The notes: a model not told the origin generated them from the sequence alone. A stretch of DNA of 64,000 nucleotides from VRUG01 sp965372745 (GCA_965372745.1 CBDVDM010000005.1:7256-71255); one strand, 5' to 3'. Positions 7,870 through 16,822 are shown, counted from the first letter of the stretch. A program made the numbers and translations.

Positions 7870-10800
7870 TTATTTTGTTAAGTGAAAATTCTCCTCTCCC
7901 ACTAACTGCTTCATTTTTTTACAGAAATCCACATCAGGATTCACTGACAGGCTCTTATCTGCTGTTGCATGTACCTGACCCTGAGTGGTTCTTACTGAAA
8001 CAAACAGCGGGCTTTTGCCTTTATGGTACTGGCAGATACTTTTTATCATCGCCACCTTTTCTTTCGTGACATCATTGGAATCAAGTTTTATCCTCACCTT
8101 CGCTGCAAGTTTTTCCGTAACCTCGTCAAGCTCAATCAATTCCTCCGCAAAGATATTAGGCTTTTGCCTTTTACAATCAACCTTGCCCTTAACAAAAACA
8201 ATCTTGTCTTCTGCCACAAAGTCAGCATATTTTTTCAAACAATCCGGAAACATCACAACTTCCATCTCACCCTGCAAATCCTCAAGGACAAATACCGCCA
8301 TTTTCGAGCCTGCATTGCGTCCCCTTTGTGTAATATGATATCGAATTTTGGCAATTATCCCACCAACCACAAGCGGTATGTCCTGTCTGGCGGAATCCAG
8401 TTGTGAGCTGTTCATCGTCGAATAGATATTTATTGTCTCGGCATATCTACTAAGCGGATTACTCGTCACATAGAACCCCAACACCTGCTTTTCAAATGCA
8501 AGCATCTGCTGTTCAGGCCACGGGGCAATCTGCGACAGTTTCTCAGCGTCTTTTGAGTAGTCTTTGACGCCGGTCTGGCTAAAGAAATTCATCTGTCCGT
8601 TCTGCCTGTCAGCCTGCAGTGATGAACCTGTCTGCATCGCCTTTTCAAGTCCTGCTATCATCTGTGCTCTGTTTCCGCCAAGTTTGTCGAATGCTCCTGC
8701 TTTTATTAAAGCGTCTAACACCTGTTTGTTTGCCGCACGCAGGTCGGTGTTTTCGCAAAAATGAAACAGGCTTTCAAATTTTCCGGTTTTTTCTCGAGCA
8801 GCGATAATTTGTTCTACCGCTTTTTCTCCAACTCCCTTAACCGCCGCCAATCCGAATCGTATAACTTCCTTTTTATTTTCGCCACGCCCTTTGTAGACTG
8901 GAGTAAAATCGACGCCGCTTTCATTAATATCAGGCGGAAGAACCTCAATTCCCATCTTCCTGCATTCTGCGATATAATCAACCATCTTGCTGGTATTGTC
9001 TGCTTCATAAGTCAATACCGCCGCCATAAACTCCACCGGCCAGTGCACCTTCATATATGCCGTCTGATAAGCTATAAACGCATATCGCGTCGAGTGACTT
9101 TTATTAAAACCGTAACCGGCGAATCGCTCGATAAGCTCGAAAATTTCCTCCGCCTGTCTCTCACTTAACCCTTTATTAACACAGCCTGCGACAAAACGCT
9201 CTTTCTCTTTAGCGATTGTCCTGGATTTCTTTTTGCTTATCGCTTTAATAAGCGTATAAGCCTCGCGAAGCGGGATATCGCCAAGCCGATTACAAATCCG
9301 CATCACCTGCTCCTGATAAACCATAATCCCGTACGTTTCATCGAGAATCTCGGTCATAATCGGATGAGGCAGTTTCCACTTAGCTCCGTGTTTGCGGTCA
9401 GTGTAATCCTGAATCAATATCATAGGCCCAGGCCTGTACAACGCATTTGCTGCTATCAAATCCTCTATTCTGTCGGGTGCCATTTTCATCAGCAAATCCT
9501 GCATGCCGCCTGATTCGAACTGAAAGATGCCCTTGGTTTTGCCGCTTGCAAAAAGCTTGAATACCTGCCGGTCGGTGATGTCAATTTTCTCGAGGTCAAT
9601 TTCCTTATCATGAATCTGTTTAACTAACTGTCTTGCCCTTTCGAGGATGCTCAGAGTTTTTAATCCGAGAAAATCCATTTTCAAAAGACCAACTTTTTCC
9701 ACCATAGGCCCTTCGTACTGAGTTATGATGTCATCCGAGCTGGGCGATTTATATAATGGTATGAAATTAGTCAAATCTTCATCTGCAATAACAACGCCGG
9801 CGGCATGTACCGAGGCGTGTCGAGCCAAGCCTTCGAGCTTTCTGGAAATGTCAATTACCTTGCGAATCTGTGGGTCATTATCATAGGAATCTTTCAGCTG
9901 AGGTTCTGATTTTAGAGCTTTATCCAGAGTTATTCCCAATGAATCGGGTATGAGTTTTGCTAACCTGTCGGCTTCGGACAAGGGGACATCGAGGACCCTG
10001 CATATATCCCGAATAGCAGCTCTGGCCTTCATAGTTCCGAATGTTATAATCTGTGCGACATGGCCGTACTTTTTCCGAACGTAGTCAATAATTTTAGGCC
10101 TGCTGACCTGGCAAATATCAATATCAATATCCGGCATCTCATTTCTGGCAGGGTCCATAAACCGCTCGAAAAGTAAATCATACTTGAGCGGGTCGACATC
10201 ACATAAGCCCAGACAATATCCTACTAATGTTCCTACGCCGCTGCCCCTGGCGCCGACGGGGATATTATTTTCGTGAGCATAATTACAGAAGTCCCAGACT
10301 ATAAGAAAGTAGCTCGCAAAGCCCTTCGATTCGATAACATCAAGCTCCCTGTCGAGCCGCTGCTTTACAGGCTCGGTAATTTTGCCATAGATTTTCTCTG
10401 CGTTTTTATAACACAACATGGTGAGATGCTCTTCCGCAGTCGAGCCGTTTTCAGGTTTAAAGACCGGTGCGTGACGTCTCTTCAAATCAAGCTCTATATT
10501 ACATCTTTGGGCTATAACTAAAGTATTGTCGCAGGCTTGCGGAGACTCTGCAAAGTCGCAGCGCATCTGCTGGGCGTTTTTGAAGAAAATGTCTCTGGGA
10601 TAAATCATCCTGTTCGGGTCAGTAGCCAGCTTTCCTGTACTTATACAGCACAGGCAATTATGGGCATCGTAATCGTCCATTTCGAGAAAGTGAACATCGT
10701 TGGTTGCAACAAGCCCAATCCCCGTTTTTTTTGCCAGGTCAATCAAGCCTTGACAGAGCATCGGTTCGTCATTTTCATGTTTTTGAATCTCAATGAAAAA

Positions 10801-11319
10801 TCTTTCAGGCCCGAATATCTTCAAATAACTTTCCGCAATCTCAATAGCAGCTTTTTCGTCACCTTTTAATACTGCAGAAGCCACTTCTCCCTTGATACAG
10901 GCAGAGGTACAAATCAGACCCTCGTTAAACTGGGCCAAAAGTTCTTTGTCTATTCTCGGCCTATAGTAAAACCCCTCCAGATAGCCGGCACTGGTCAGCT
11001 TTAAAAGATTTTGATAGCCGGTATTGTTTTCGGCCAGAAGTATCAAATGGTATGCAGCGTCTTTGATGCGGCCTTTTTGCTTGTCGAATCTACTCCCCGG
11101 AGCTATGTAAGCCTCGATACCGAGTATTGGTTTTACGTGCGCTTTTATTGCCTTTGTATAAAACTCGATTGCACCGAACATATTGCCGTGGTCGGTTACA
11201 GCAACAGATTCCATATCAAAAGCTTTGCATTGTTTCAAAAGCTTATCGTAATCTATTGCTCCATCCAACAGCGAGTACTTGCTGTGCAGATGAAGATGCG
11301 TAAAACCTTTGTCAGACAT
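7870..11319 (-). CDS. dnaE: DNA polymerase III alpha subunit
   Basis: Replicative C-family polymerase of 1149 residues. The N-terminal PHP domain begins FTHLHLHSKYSLLDGAID. The catalytic acidic motif PDIDIDIC lies near residue 400 with the next palm/finger motifs (GARGSGVGTLVGYCLG before it, YGIMVYQEQVM and FNKSHSTRYAFIAYQTAYMK after it). Tandem helix-hairpin-helix and an OB domain (GGIIAKIRYHITQRGRNAGSKMAVFVLED) follow. This order is that of DnaE1, the main replicase, not the error-prone DnaE2. It is the first gene of a long minus-strand run down to position 1573. Confidence 0.97.
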   Translation of the reverse strand: MSDKGFTHLHLHSKYSLLDGAIDYDKLLKQCKAFDMESVAVTDHGNMFGAIEFYTKAIKAHVKPILGIEAYIAPGSRFDKQKGRIKDAAYHLILLAENNTGYQNLLKLTSAGYLEGFYYRPRIDKELLAQFNEGLICTSACIKGEVASAVLKGDEKAAIEIAESYLKIFGPERFFIEIQKHENDEPMLCQGLIDLAKKTGIGLVATNDVHFLEMDDYDAHNCLCCISTGKLATDPNRMIYPRDIFFKNAQQMRCDFAESPQACDNTLVIAQRCNIELDLKRRHAPVFKPENGSTAEEHLTMLCYKNAEKIYGKITEPVKQRLDRELDVIESKGFASYFLIVWDFCNYAHENNIPVGARGSGVGTLVGYCLGLCDVDPLKYDLLFERFMDPARNEMPDIDIDICQVSRPKIIDYVRKKYGHVAQIITFGTMKARAAIRDICRVLDVPLSEADRLAKLIPDSLGITLDKALKSEPQLKDSYDNDPQIRKVIDISRKLEGLARHASVHAAGVVIADEDLTNFIPLYKSPSSDDIITQYEGPMVEKVGLLKMDFLGLKTLSILERARQLVKQIHDKEIDLEKIDITDRQVFKLFASGKTKGIFQFESGGMQDLLMKMAPDRIEDLIAANALYRPGPMILIQDYTDRKHGAKWKLPHPIMTEILDETYGIMVYQEQVMRICNRLGDIPLREAYTLIKAISKKKSRTIAKEKERFVAGCVNKGLSERQAEEIFELIERFAGYGFNKSHSTRYAFIAYQTAYMKVHWPVEFMAAVLTYEADNTSKMVDYIAECRKMGIEVLPPDINESGVDFTPVYKGRGENKKEVIRFGLAAVKGVGEKAVEQIIAAREKTGKFESLFHFCENTDLRAANKQVLDALIKAGAFDKLGGNRAQMIAGLEKAMQTGSSLQADRQNGQMNFFSQTGVKDYSKDAEKLSQIAPWPEQQMLAFEKQVLGFYVTSNPLSRYAETINIYSTMNSSQLDSARQDIPLVVGGIIAKIRYHITQRGRNAGSKMAVFVLEDLQGEMEVVMFPDCLKKYADFVAEDKIVFVKGKVDCKRQKPNIFAEELIELDEVTEKLAAKVRIKLDSNDVTKEKVAMIKSICQYHKGKSPLFVSVRTTQGQVHATADKSLSVNPDVDFCKKMKQLVGEENFHLTK

Positions 11320-11431
11320 ATCTTATGAAATTCCTTAAGTATCGCTGCTGCTGAACTTATCATAGGCTTTGACTGTTGTACTGTCAAGAACATAACTTCG
11401 CTAAGAGATGATTACAATACGTGAAAAATAC

Positions 11432-11460
11432 TTGCTGCAGGGATAACTTAAGAATATAAT
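11432..11460 (+). promoter_or_regulatory. Candidate sigma-70 promoter for the thiamine operon
   Basis: TTGCTG at 11432-11437, a 17-nt spacer and a perfect TATAAT at 11455-11460. It lies about 22 bp upstream of the TPP riboswitch in the right orientation, so transcription would begin just before the aptamer. Confidence 0.65.
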
Positions 11461-11482
11461 ACTTTATATAATAATTGATTCG

Positions 11483-11590
11483 CCAGGGGAGCTAAGAGCC
11501 GGCTAACTGCCGGTCAAAAGCTGAGAAATCCCGACTCGTAGGGATGACCCTAAGAACCTGCTCGGGATAATACCCGCGAAGGGAGGCAGC
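11483..11590 (+). ncRNA. TPP riboswitch (THI element)
   Basis: The conserved blocks of the thiamine pyrophosphate aptamer are present in order: the P1/P2 side near 11485-11495 (GGGGAGCTA), an accessory P3 stem (GCCGGCTAACTGCCGGT), CTGAGA at 11521-11526, GGATGACCC at 11542-11550, GAACCTG at 11554-11560, and the P4/P5 hairpin CGGGATAATACCCGCG at 11563-11578, closed by GGGAGG. It is directly upstream of thiS-thiG-thiH and is followed by a terminator, so control is probably by transcription attenuation: TPP binding would favour termination. Confidence 0.96.
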
Positions 11591-11616
11591 AAAAAAGCTG
11601 TTTTGTTTTTTTGTTG

Positions 11617-11641
11617 AGCTTCTGCCGCAGGAGCTTTTTTT
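11617..11641 (+). terminator. Riboswitch-controlled intrinsic terminator
   Basis: An 8-bp stem (AGCTTCTG with CAGGAGCT, one G-U pair) around a CCG loop at 11617-11635, followed by a run of seven T. It sits between the TPP aptamer and thiS. A nearby CAGC/GCTG repeat at 11587-11600, followed by a T-rich run, could form a competing small hairpin, but which structure is the anti-terminator cannot be decided by eye. Confidence 0.8.
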
Positions 11642-11659
11642 ATTGGATGAATTTTGAAT

Positions 11660-11869
11660 ATGGAAGCCTTAACAATAAACGGTATCGAAAAGCAGTTTCC
11701 CAGCGGCTTGCCCGACAATTTGGCAGAGTTGCTTGGGCAGATAAAAATAAAGTCAGCAACAGTAGTAGCTGAAATAGACGGAGAGATAATCGACCGTGAT
11801 AATTTCAGTAAGACTAAAGTTGCTGACGGACAGAAGATAGAGCTTATCCGTTTTATGGGCGGGGGTTGA
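11660..11869 (+). CDS. thiS: Sulfur carrier protein ThiS
   Basis: Ubiquitin-like carrier that delivers sulfur, as a C-terminal thiocarboxylate, for the thiazole ring of thiamine. The 69 residues have the beta-grasp pattern (ALTINGIEKQF..., ATVVAEIDGEII...) and end in ...RFMGGG, giving the required C-terminal Gly-Gly. I take ATG 11660 as the start; a TTG at 11654 is in frame but less likely. It is the first gene after the TPP riboswitch and ends 3 bp before the thiG ATG. Confidence 0.93.
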   Translation: MEALTINGIEKQFPSGLPDNLAELLGQIKIKSATVVAEIDGEIIDRDNFSKTKVADGQKIELIRFMGGG

Positions 11870-11872
11870 TTG

Positions 11873-12646
11873 ATGGATAAATTGATAATTGCAGATAGAC
11901 AATTTGACTCGAGACTCCTGGTTGGTACAGGTAAATTTTCGTCAAGCCAGGTCATGGCACAAGCAATTAAGGCGTGTGGTACAGAGATTGTCACGGTAGC
12001 GCTTCGCCGAGTTGATATCGAAAATGAAAACGATGATATTCTAAGCCATATAGACCGCAGCAAATACCTGCTGCTGCCGAATACCTCCGGTGCACGCGAT
12101 AGCGAAGAAGCGGTTCGTCTTTCTAAACTGGCACGGGCAGCAACCGGTATCAACTGGGTGAAGCTGGAAGTTACACCTGACCCGTACTATCTTTTGCCTG
12201 ACCCGGTTGAGACCTTAAAGGCAGCGGAAATATTGGTTAAAGATGGCTTCGTGGTTTTGCCTTACATCAACGCTGACCCTGTACTGGCAAAAAAACTTCA
12301 GGATATCGGTACCGCAACTGTTATGCCTCTTGCAAGTCCAATCGGCTCGAATCAAGGGCTGAAAACACGAGAGTTGCTGGAAATTATAATTGAACAATCC
12401 AATGTCCCTGTCGTTGTCGATGCCGGACTTGGCATGCCCTCACACGCAGCCGATGCGATGGAACTTGGTGCCGACGCTGTTCTTGTAAATACGGCAATTG
12501 CAACAGCCAAGTCCCCGATGCAGATGGCAACAGCCTTTAAACATGCGGTGCAGGCAGGCAGATTAGCGTATCTCTCGGGACCGGCGGCGGTAACTAAACA
12601 GGCAAAGGCATCGAGTCCTTTAACAGGTTTTTTGAGAAATGATTAA
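11873..12646 (+). CDS. thiG: Thiazole synthase ThiG
   Basis: TIM-barrel enzyme that forms the thiazole phosphate from 1-deoxyxylulose 5-phosphate, dehydroglycine and ThiS thiocarboxylate. In 257 residues the Schiff-base lysine is at about 97 (NWVKLEVTPD), with the conserved NTSGARDSEEAVRLSKLAR, GLKTRELLEIII and VVVDAGLGMPSHAADAMELGADAVLVNTAIA blocks. ATG 11873 has a run of five G just upstream (the end of thiS); a TTG directly before it is in frame. Its 3' end overlaps thiH by 8 bases, implying coupled translation. Confidence 0.97.
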   Translation: MDKLIIADRQFDSRLLVGTGKFSSSQVMAQAIKACGTEIVTVALRRVDIENENDDILSHIDRSKYLLLPNTSGARDSEEAVRLSKLARAATGINWVKLEVTPDPYYLLPDPVETLKAAEILVKDGFVVLPYINADPVLAKKLQDIGTATVMPLASPIGSNQGLKTRELLEIIIEQSNVPVVVDAGLGMPSHAADAMELGADAVLVNTAIATAKSPMQMATAFKHAVQAGRLAYLSGPAAVTKQAKASSPLTGFLRND

Positions 12647-13799
12647 AAGTCGAAACAACTCGTTTGAAAATATACTTACAGAAAAAGGCCTTGATAGCGA
12701 CACTAAGTTTTGGCGACAGCGCCTCGAGCAGATAACCGCAGCCGAGGTGCAGCAGGCTCTTTCTTCAAAACCAGGGACTTATCACCTGAATAAACTTTTA
12801 GCTCTTGTATCACCTGCAGCACAGCCATACCTTGAGCAAATGGCGCAGATGGCGAGCAAGCTGACTGTCCAGAGATTCGGCAGAACTATGAAGTTGTATG
12901 CACCGCTGTATCTGTCGAATTATTGCTCTAATAGCTGTCTGTATTGTGGTTTTCACATTCAAAACAAGATGGTGCGTAACAGGTTGACTATAGAGCAGGC
13001 CATTAACGAGGCGAAGGTAATCGCTAATGCCGGCTTTTCCGACCTGCTGCTTGTCAGCAGTGAAGACAGAGAGTTTATAACTATTGATTATCTTACCGAG
13101 CTTGCGAAAAAACTAAAACCGATGTTCAGTTTTATATCAATCGAAATACATCAGCTCACAACAAATGAATATCGCAGGCTCTTCGAGGCGGGTATCGAGG
13201 GTGTTACGTTATACCAGGAGACGTATAACAGGCATCTATACAATTATTATCATCCAGCAGGAGCGAAAGCTGATTTCGAGAGGCGACTGCGAGGCCCGGA
13301 TGATTTCGCATCAGCGGGAATGAGGGAAATCGGTATCGGAGCACTTTTGGGATTAAACGACTGGCGGCTGGAGGCTCTCGCTTTGGCAGAGCACGGCCAT
13401 TACCTTATGAAAAAATACTGGCAGTCGCATATCTCTTTTTCGTTCCCACGATTGAGGCCGGCATCAAATGTTGAACGCTCGCATTTTAAACATCTATTAG
13501 ATGCCAAAGACCTTACACAAATGATAACAGCTTTGAGATTGTGTTTTGCCGACGCTGCCTTGGTACTGTCAACCCGCGAGCCTGCCGAGCTTAGAGATAA
13601 TTTCATAAAACTTGGCATAACAAGAATCAGTGCCGGTAGTAAAACGAATCCGGGCGGCTATTCGGGCGATGACATTTCCATAAAACAATTCCAGGTCAGC
13701 GATAACAGAACGCCTGTAAAAATTGCAGAAGTGATTAAGCAAAACGGGTTCGATGCAGTCTGGAAAGACTGGGACAAGGCTTTTATTGCTACAGATTAA
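12639..13799 (+). CDS. thiH: 2-iminoacetate synthase ThiH
   Basis: Radical SAM enzyme that cleaves tyrosine to dehydroglycine for ThiG. The 386 residues contain the CX3CX2C cluster motif at C96, C100 and C103 (CSNSCLYCGF), a following HQLTTNEYRRLFEAG and an active-site region VTLYQETYNRHLYNYYHPAG. Use of ThiH rather than the oxygen-dependent glycine oxidase ThiO fits an anaerobic organism. The ATG overlaps the end of thiG. It closes the riboswitch-controlled operon; a long hairpin follows at 13804-13848. Confidence 0.96.
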   Translation: MIKSRNNSFENILTEKGLDSDTKFWRQRLEQITAAEVQQALSSKPGTYHLNKLLALVSPAAQPYLEQMAQMASKLTVQRFGRTMKLYAPLYLSNYCSNSCLYCGFHIQNKMVRNRLTIEQAINEAKVIANAGFSDLLLVSSEDREFITIDYLTELAKKLKPMFSFISIEIHQLTTNEYRRLFEAGIEGVTLYQETYNRHLYNYYHPAGAKADFERRLRGPDDFASAGMREIGIGALLGLNDWRLEALALAEHGHYLMKKYWQSHISFSFPRLRPASNVERSHFKHLLDAKDLTQMITALRLCFADAALVLSTREPAELRDNFIKLGITRISAGSKTNPGGYSGDDISIKQFQVSDNRTPVKIAEVIKQNGFDAVWKDWDKAFIATD

Positions 13800-13803
13800 G
13801 AAG

Positions 13804-13848
13804 CTATCCGAATAATCGGGCCGCAATAGAAGTGGGTTATTCGGGTAG
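13804..13848. terminator. Long hairpin between convergent thiH and pgsA
   Basis: A 12-bp stem (CTATCCGAATAA with TTATTCGGGTAG, one wobble pair) with a loop of about 20 nt, exactly in the 52-bp gap between convergent genes. There is no clean T-run on either side, so this is a probable, not certain, bidirectional terminator. Confidence 0.5.
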
Positions 13849-13851
13849 GTT

Positions 13852-14475
13852 CTAAGTATCGACAGCTTGTCTCCAGCTTTTTCGCTGAGTTGCTCGCAAA
13901 CCCGAAAATACCGTGACAATTATCATTACAGCGAATGTTACAGTTGTAAACCAGTATCCCCAGGTTTCAGCCTGAACATGTGCCATTTTTATAACCACTG
14001 TTCCTATGGCAAATGACTGTAAAAACATTTTTATTTTGCCGGAAGCAGTAGCGGCGAAATTTACCCCTTTTGCCTCAGCTGCATGGCGTAATACAGTAAC
14101 ATAAAGCTCTCTTAAAATAATAATACCAGCTACAGCCCATTGAATTACAGATAAGGTCACTTTATTGAACTCGAAGAGTTTAGGCTCACCTATTATCGCA
14201 AAGCAGATAAAGGCTCCAACTACTAAAATTTTATCAGCCAGAGGGTCCATCATCCGCCCGAACTTGCTGGTAACGCCCATTTTTCGCGCAACAGCTCCAT
14301 CGACCATATCGGTCAGGCCTGCAATTACAAAGATGATAAAGGCATAGTCAAGAAAGTCGGGAAACCCCCTTTCGCCGTCAGCGTAAAGCGGCGGAGCATA
14401 GAGAATCATTATCAAAAATACGACCGTTAATACAAGCCGTCCCAGCGTTAAGATATTAGGTATCTGCTTCAGCAT
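13852..14475 (-). CDS. pgsA: CDP-diacylglycerol--glycerol-3-phosphate 3-phosphatidyltransferase
   Basis: Membrane enzyme for the committed step of phosphatidylglycerol synthesis. The 207 residues start with NIPNILTLGRLVL-like sequence and carry the CDP-alcohol phosphotransferase signature DMVDGAVARKMGVTSKFGRM followed by MDPLADK, matching D-x2-DG-x2-AR-x8-G-x3-D-x3-D. About five to six hydrophobic helices follow. It lies 38 bp downstream of rimO on the minus strand and is likely co-transcribed. Other CDP-alcohol transferases share the motif, but the N terminus and length favour PgsA. Confidence 0.88.
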   Translation of the reverse strand: MLKQIPNILTLGRLVLTVVFLIMILYAPPLYADGERGFPDFLDYAFIIFVIAGLTDMVDGAVARKMGVTSKFGRMMDPLADKILVVGAFICFAIIGEPKLFEFNKVTLSVIQWAVAGIIILRELYVTVLRHAAEAKGVNFAATASGKIKMFLQSFAIGTVVIKMAHVQAETWGYWFTTVTFAVMIIVTVFSGLRATQRKSWRQAVDT

Positions 14476-14513
14476 GGCATCAATTTTACTTTAATTGTAT
14501 TTTTAATCCAAGA

Positions 14514-15860
14514 TTAAATTTGCCGAACCGTCAAATCGTAATTTTTTTCGCAGACTACATTAACAGTCACGAATTCCCCTGTTTTTGCAGAGCAGTTTTC
14601 GATTATACATATACTGTCAATTCCCGGTGCCTGGCCATAATAGCGCCCGATACCCGAGCCGTCCTTGCCAACTGATTCTACAAGACATAACAACTTCGAA
14701 CCGACCTTGCTTTTGTTTTTGGCAAACGCTATTTTCTGCTGGGCAAGCATCAATTTGTCGAGCCGCTGTTGTTTTATTTTATCCGGCACATGGCTGGCCA
14801 TCTTAGCGGCATCGGTGCCGGTCTCGGCATAATAGGTGAATGCTCCGAGAGCATCGAATTTTGCCCATTTTATAAATTCTAAAAGCTCTGCAAACTGCTC
14901 GTCACTTTCACCCGGAAAGCCGACTATAACTGTTGTCCGCAGTACAACGTCCGGCAAAACTTTTCGCAGTTTCTCTATCAGTTGGTACAGCCCCTGTTTC
15001 CTATCAGGACGACGCATGTTTTTCAATATCGCCTTGCTGACATGCTGGATTGGAATATCAAAATAATGGACAATTTTTTTACTTGTCCCAACGAACTCCA
15101 ATAGCTTATCTGTAAATCCAACCGGATAGAGATACATTAAACGAATCCATTTGAATCCCTCGATTTTTTCGAGCTTCTTCAGGAGTTTCGCCAATCCGTC
15201 TTTTATCTTTAAATCTTTTCCATAGTATGCGGTATCCTGTGCGATTATATTTAATTCCACTATTCCTGCCTGTGCTAATTCTTTTGCCTCAGCTAAAACA
15301 GCGTCCATTGGTTTGCTTCGGAATCGTCCACGGATAGCAGGTATTGTGCAAAACGAGCATTTGTGGTCACAGCCCTCACTTATTCTAAGATACGCACTAT
15401 GTGAACCTGTAATCAGCAGTCTGGCGGTGTCGTCGCTCACATTTTTGCACGGAGGTTTCATATAGCTGAGTCTTTTTCCAGAGGCAATGGTTTCGCGGAT
15501 TATCTCTGCAATATCATCACGCTGACCCAGACCGACTATAGCATCGACATCCGGAGCCTGTTTGAGCAGCTCCTCGCCCATTCGTTCGGCAAGGCATCCA
15601 GCTGCTATTATTTTTTTTACGTTTCCTTTGCGTTTTAATCCGGCAGCCTCTTTTATTGCCTCAAAAGCCTCGAGCTTTGCCGGTTCAATAAAACCGCAGG
15701 TATTGATAACAATAATATCAGCCTGCTCGAGAGTGGAATCTATCATCATGCCTGCCTGGGCGATTCTGCCAAGCATTGCCTCGCTGTCCACGACATTTTT
15801 GGGACAGCCTAATGCCACAAATCCAACCTTTATTGGTTTTTTCCCTTTTGCTTTTGCCAT
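14514..15860 (-). CDS. rimO: Ribosomal protein S12 methylthiotransferase RimO
   Basis: Radical SAM methylthiotransferase that modifies an aspartate of ribosomal protein S12. In 448 residues the N-terminal UPF0004 domain provides three cluster cysteines (ALGCPKN near 19, NTCGFI, AAGCLAER), the radical SAM motif is SEGCDHKCSFCTIPAIRGRFRS in its expected place, and a C-terminal TRAM-like domain ends the protein. ALGCPKN and CTIPAIRGRFRS favour RimO over MiaB. TTGGGG lies just upstream of the ATG. Confidence 0.94.
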   Translation of the reverse strand: MAKAKGKKPIKVGFVALGCPKNVVDSEAMLGRIAQAGMMIDSTLEQADIIVINTCGFIEPAKLEAFEAIKEAAGLKRKGNVKKIIAAGCLAERMGEELLKQAPDVDAIVGLGQRDDIAEIIRETIASGKRLSYMKPPCKNVSDDTARLLITGSHSAYLRISEGCDHKCSFCTIPAIRGRFRSKPMDAVLAEAKELAQAGIVELNIIAQDTAYYGKDLKIKDGLAKLLKKLEKIEGFKWIRLMYLYPVGFTDKLLEFVGTSKKIVHYFDIPIQHVSKAILKNMRRPDRKQGLYQLIEKLRKVLPDVVLRTTVIVGFPGESDEQFAELLEFIKWAKFDALGAFTYYAETGTDAAKMASHVPDKIKQQRLDKLMLAQQKIAFAKNKSKVGSKLLCLVESVGKDGSGIGRYYGQAPGIDSICIIENCSAKTGEFVTVNVVCEKNYDLTVRQI

Positions 15861-15951
15861 ACCCCAATAAAAATATCAAAAAAAAGGTGTTTGGTCTAAC
15901 CTTTTAACCCGAATAGCCGCCTAATTTCCAGTTAGAATAAAAAAATGCTTT

Positions 15952-15971
15952 TTGATAGATTATTCTATCAA
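15952..15971. promoter_or_regulatory. Perfect 8-4-8 palindrome, operator-like
   Basis: TTGATAGA and TCTATCAA separated by four bases, in the 261-bp gap between divergent rimO and the small gene at 16122. No T-run follows, so an operator for one of the two flanking promoters is as likely as a structural hairpin. Confidence 0.4.
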
Positions 15972-16121
15972 CCGGCGGTATCATACGCATAGTGGAAAAC
16001 ACCTTGAGTTTTCATCACCACAGTCTCTTTTATAGCAGTAACTAAAGTTAACTAAATCTTCCGGGCAGCAAAAGCTGTTTGCGAGTAGTTTACCGAGTGT
16101 TAATTTTAAGGAGGCTTTTTA

Positions 16122-16505
16122 ATGGATAATTTTGATATCGGGAACTTCGGCAATCAAAACCACAATGAACCTGCCCCTGCTAAGGATGAAAGCGACCATA
16201 TCGTCCCCTTTGATGATACCGACGATACAGATGTCTCTCACACTCCTTTCAAATTAGGCGACTCTACCGCGAAAATACCATCTGGTAAAAAACCGGCAGG
16301 CAAAATTGTTTCTACTGACCGCATCACAGGCGTTAAAGTTTTCTTCACAAAACTCCATGCCGGCGCTATAGATTTTCTCATTGAACAAATCGACGGTTGG
16401 CTAAAGGACAATCCGAATGTGGTTGTAAAGAGAGCCAACACCACTACGGGAATGGTTGTGGCAAAAAAAACTGAGCCTAACCTTATTATCACAATATGGT
16501 ATTAA
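16122..16505 (+). CDS. Small protein of unknown function with acidic N terminus
   Basis: A 127-residue protein with a very strong ribosome site (AAGGAGG at 16108-16114, 7 nt from the ATG). The first 55 residues are polar and Asp-rich (DDTDDTD), probably disordered. The C-terminal half (about 60-127) is a compact alpha/beta domain: KVFFTKLHAGAIDFLIEQIDGWLKD, then VVVKRANTTTGMVV and LIITIWY. The pattern recalls small proteins with one helix and a sheet, but I cannot name the family. The strong Shine-Dalgarno suggests high expression. Confidence 0.8.
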   Translation: MDNFDIGNFGNQNHNEPAPAKDESDHIVPFDDTDDTDVSHTPFKLGDSTAKIPSGKKPAGKIVSTDRITGVKVFFTKLHAGAIDFLIEQIDGWLKDNPNVVVKRANTTTGMVVAKKTEPNLIITIWY

Positions 16506-16580
16506 TTTGTAACCTTACCCTGCAAAGCAGGATAAATAGTGCCTCAAAAACCCAATATTACCTTGAAAAACCTTATATTG

Positions 16581-16685
16581 TACCAATTCCGATTATATAG
16601 TTATGCTCTAATACGCGGGCAAGAATCTTTATGCAAACAAGTTGTAATCCCTAAACGCGCATTTTATTACCCTAAAGGGTATTAG
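16581..16685 (+). repeat. Dispersed ~105-bp intergenic repeat, copy A
   Basis: Nearly identical over its length to 39660-39758: both begin TACCAATTCCGATTA, contain CTCTAATACGCG and AAGAATCTTTAT, and end with CCCTAAACGCGCATTTTATT followed by ACCCTAAAGGGTATTA. It lies between the 127-residue protein gene and rpsB. The 3' part contains the palindrome TACCCTAAAGGGTA. No ORF is in it. Confidence 0.85.
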
Positions 16686-16782
16686 TCTAAAAATAACCAG
16701 GTATCCCGGTATTGATTCAAGCTGGTAGGTTTTTACCATTTTTTGCACAAAATCCAAATATCGCTATATTTATCAAAATTTC

Positions 16783-16811
16783 TTGACATATATTCAAATT
16801 TACAGTATTTT
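16783..16811 (+). promoter_or_regulatory. Sigma-70-type promoter of rpsB
   Basis: A perfect TTGACA at 16783-16788, a 17-nt spacer and TATTTT at 16806-16811, about 65 bp upstream of the rpsB start. The rest of the 16506-16782 gap holds repeat copy A and nothing else I can identify. Confidence 0.75.
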
Positions 16812-16822
16812 CCATAGTTCGA

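Noticed and set aside
11503..12153. 216-codon minus-strand frame over the TPP riboswitch and thiS/thiG
   Set aside because: Antisense to the aptamer and to conserved coding sequence; Ser/Ile-rich, typical of a shadow frame.
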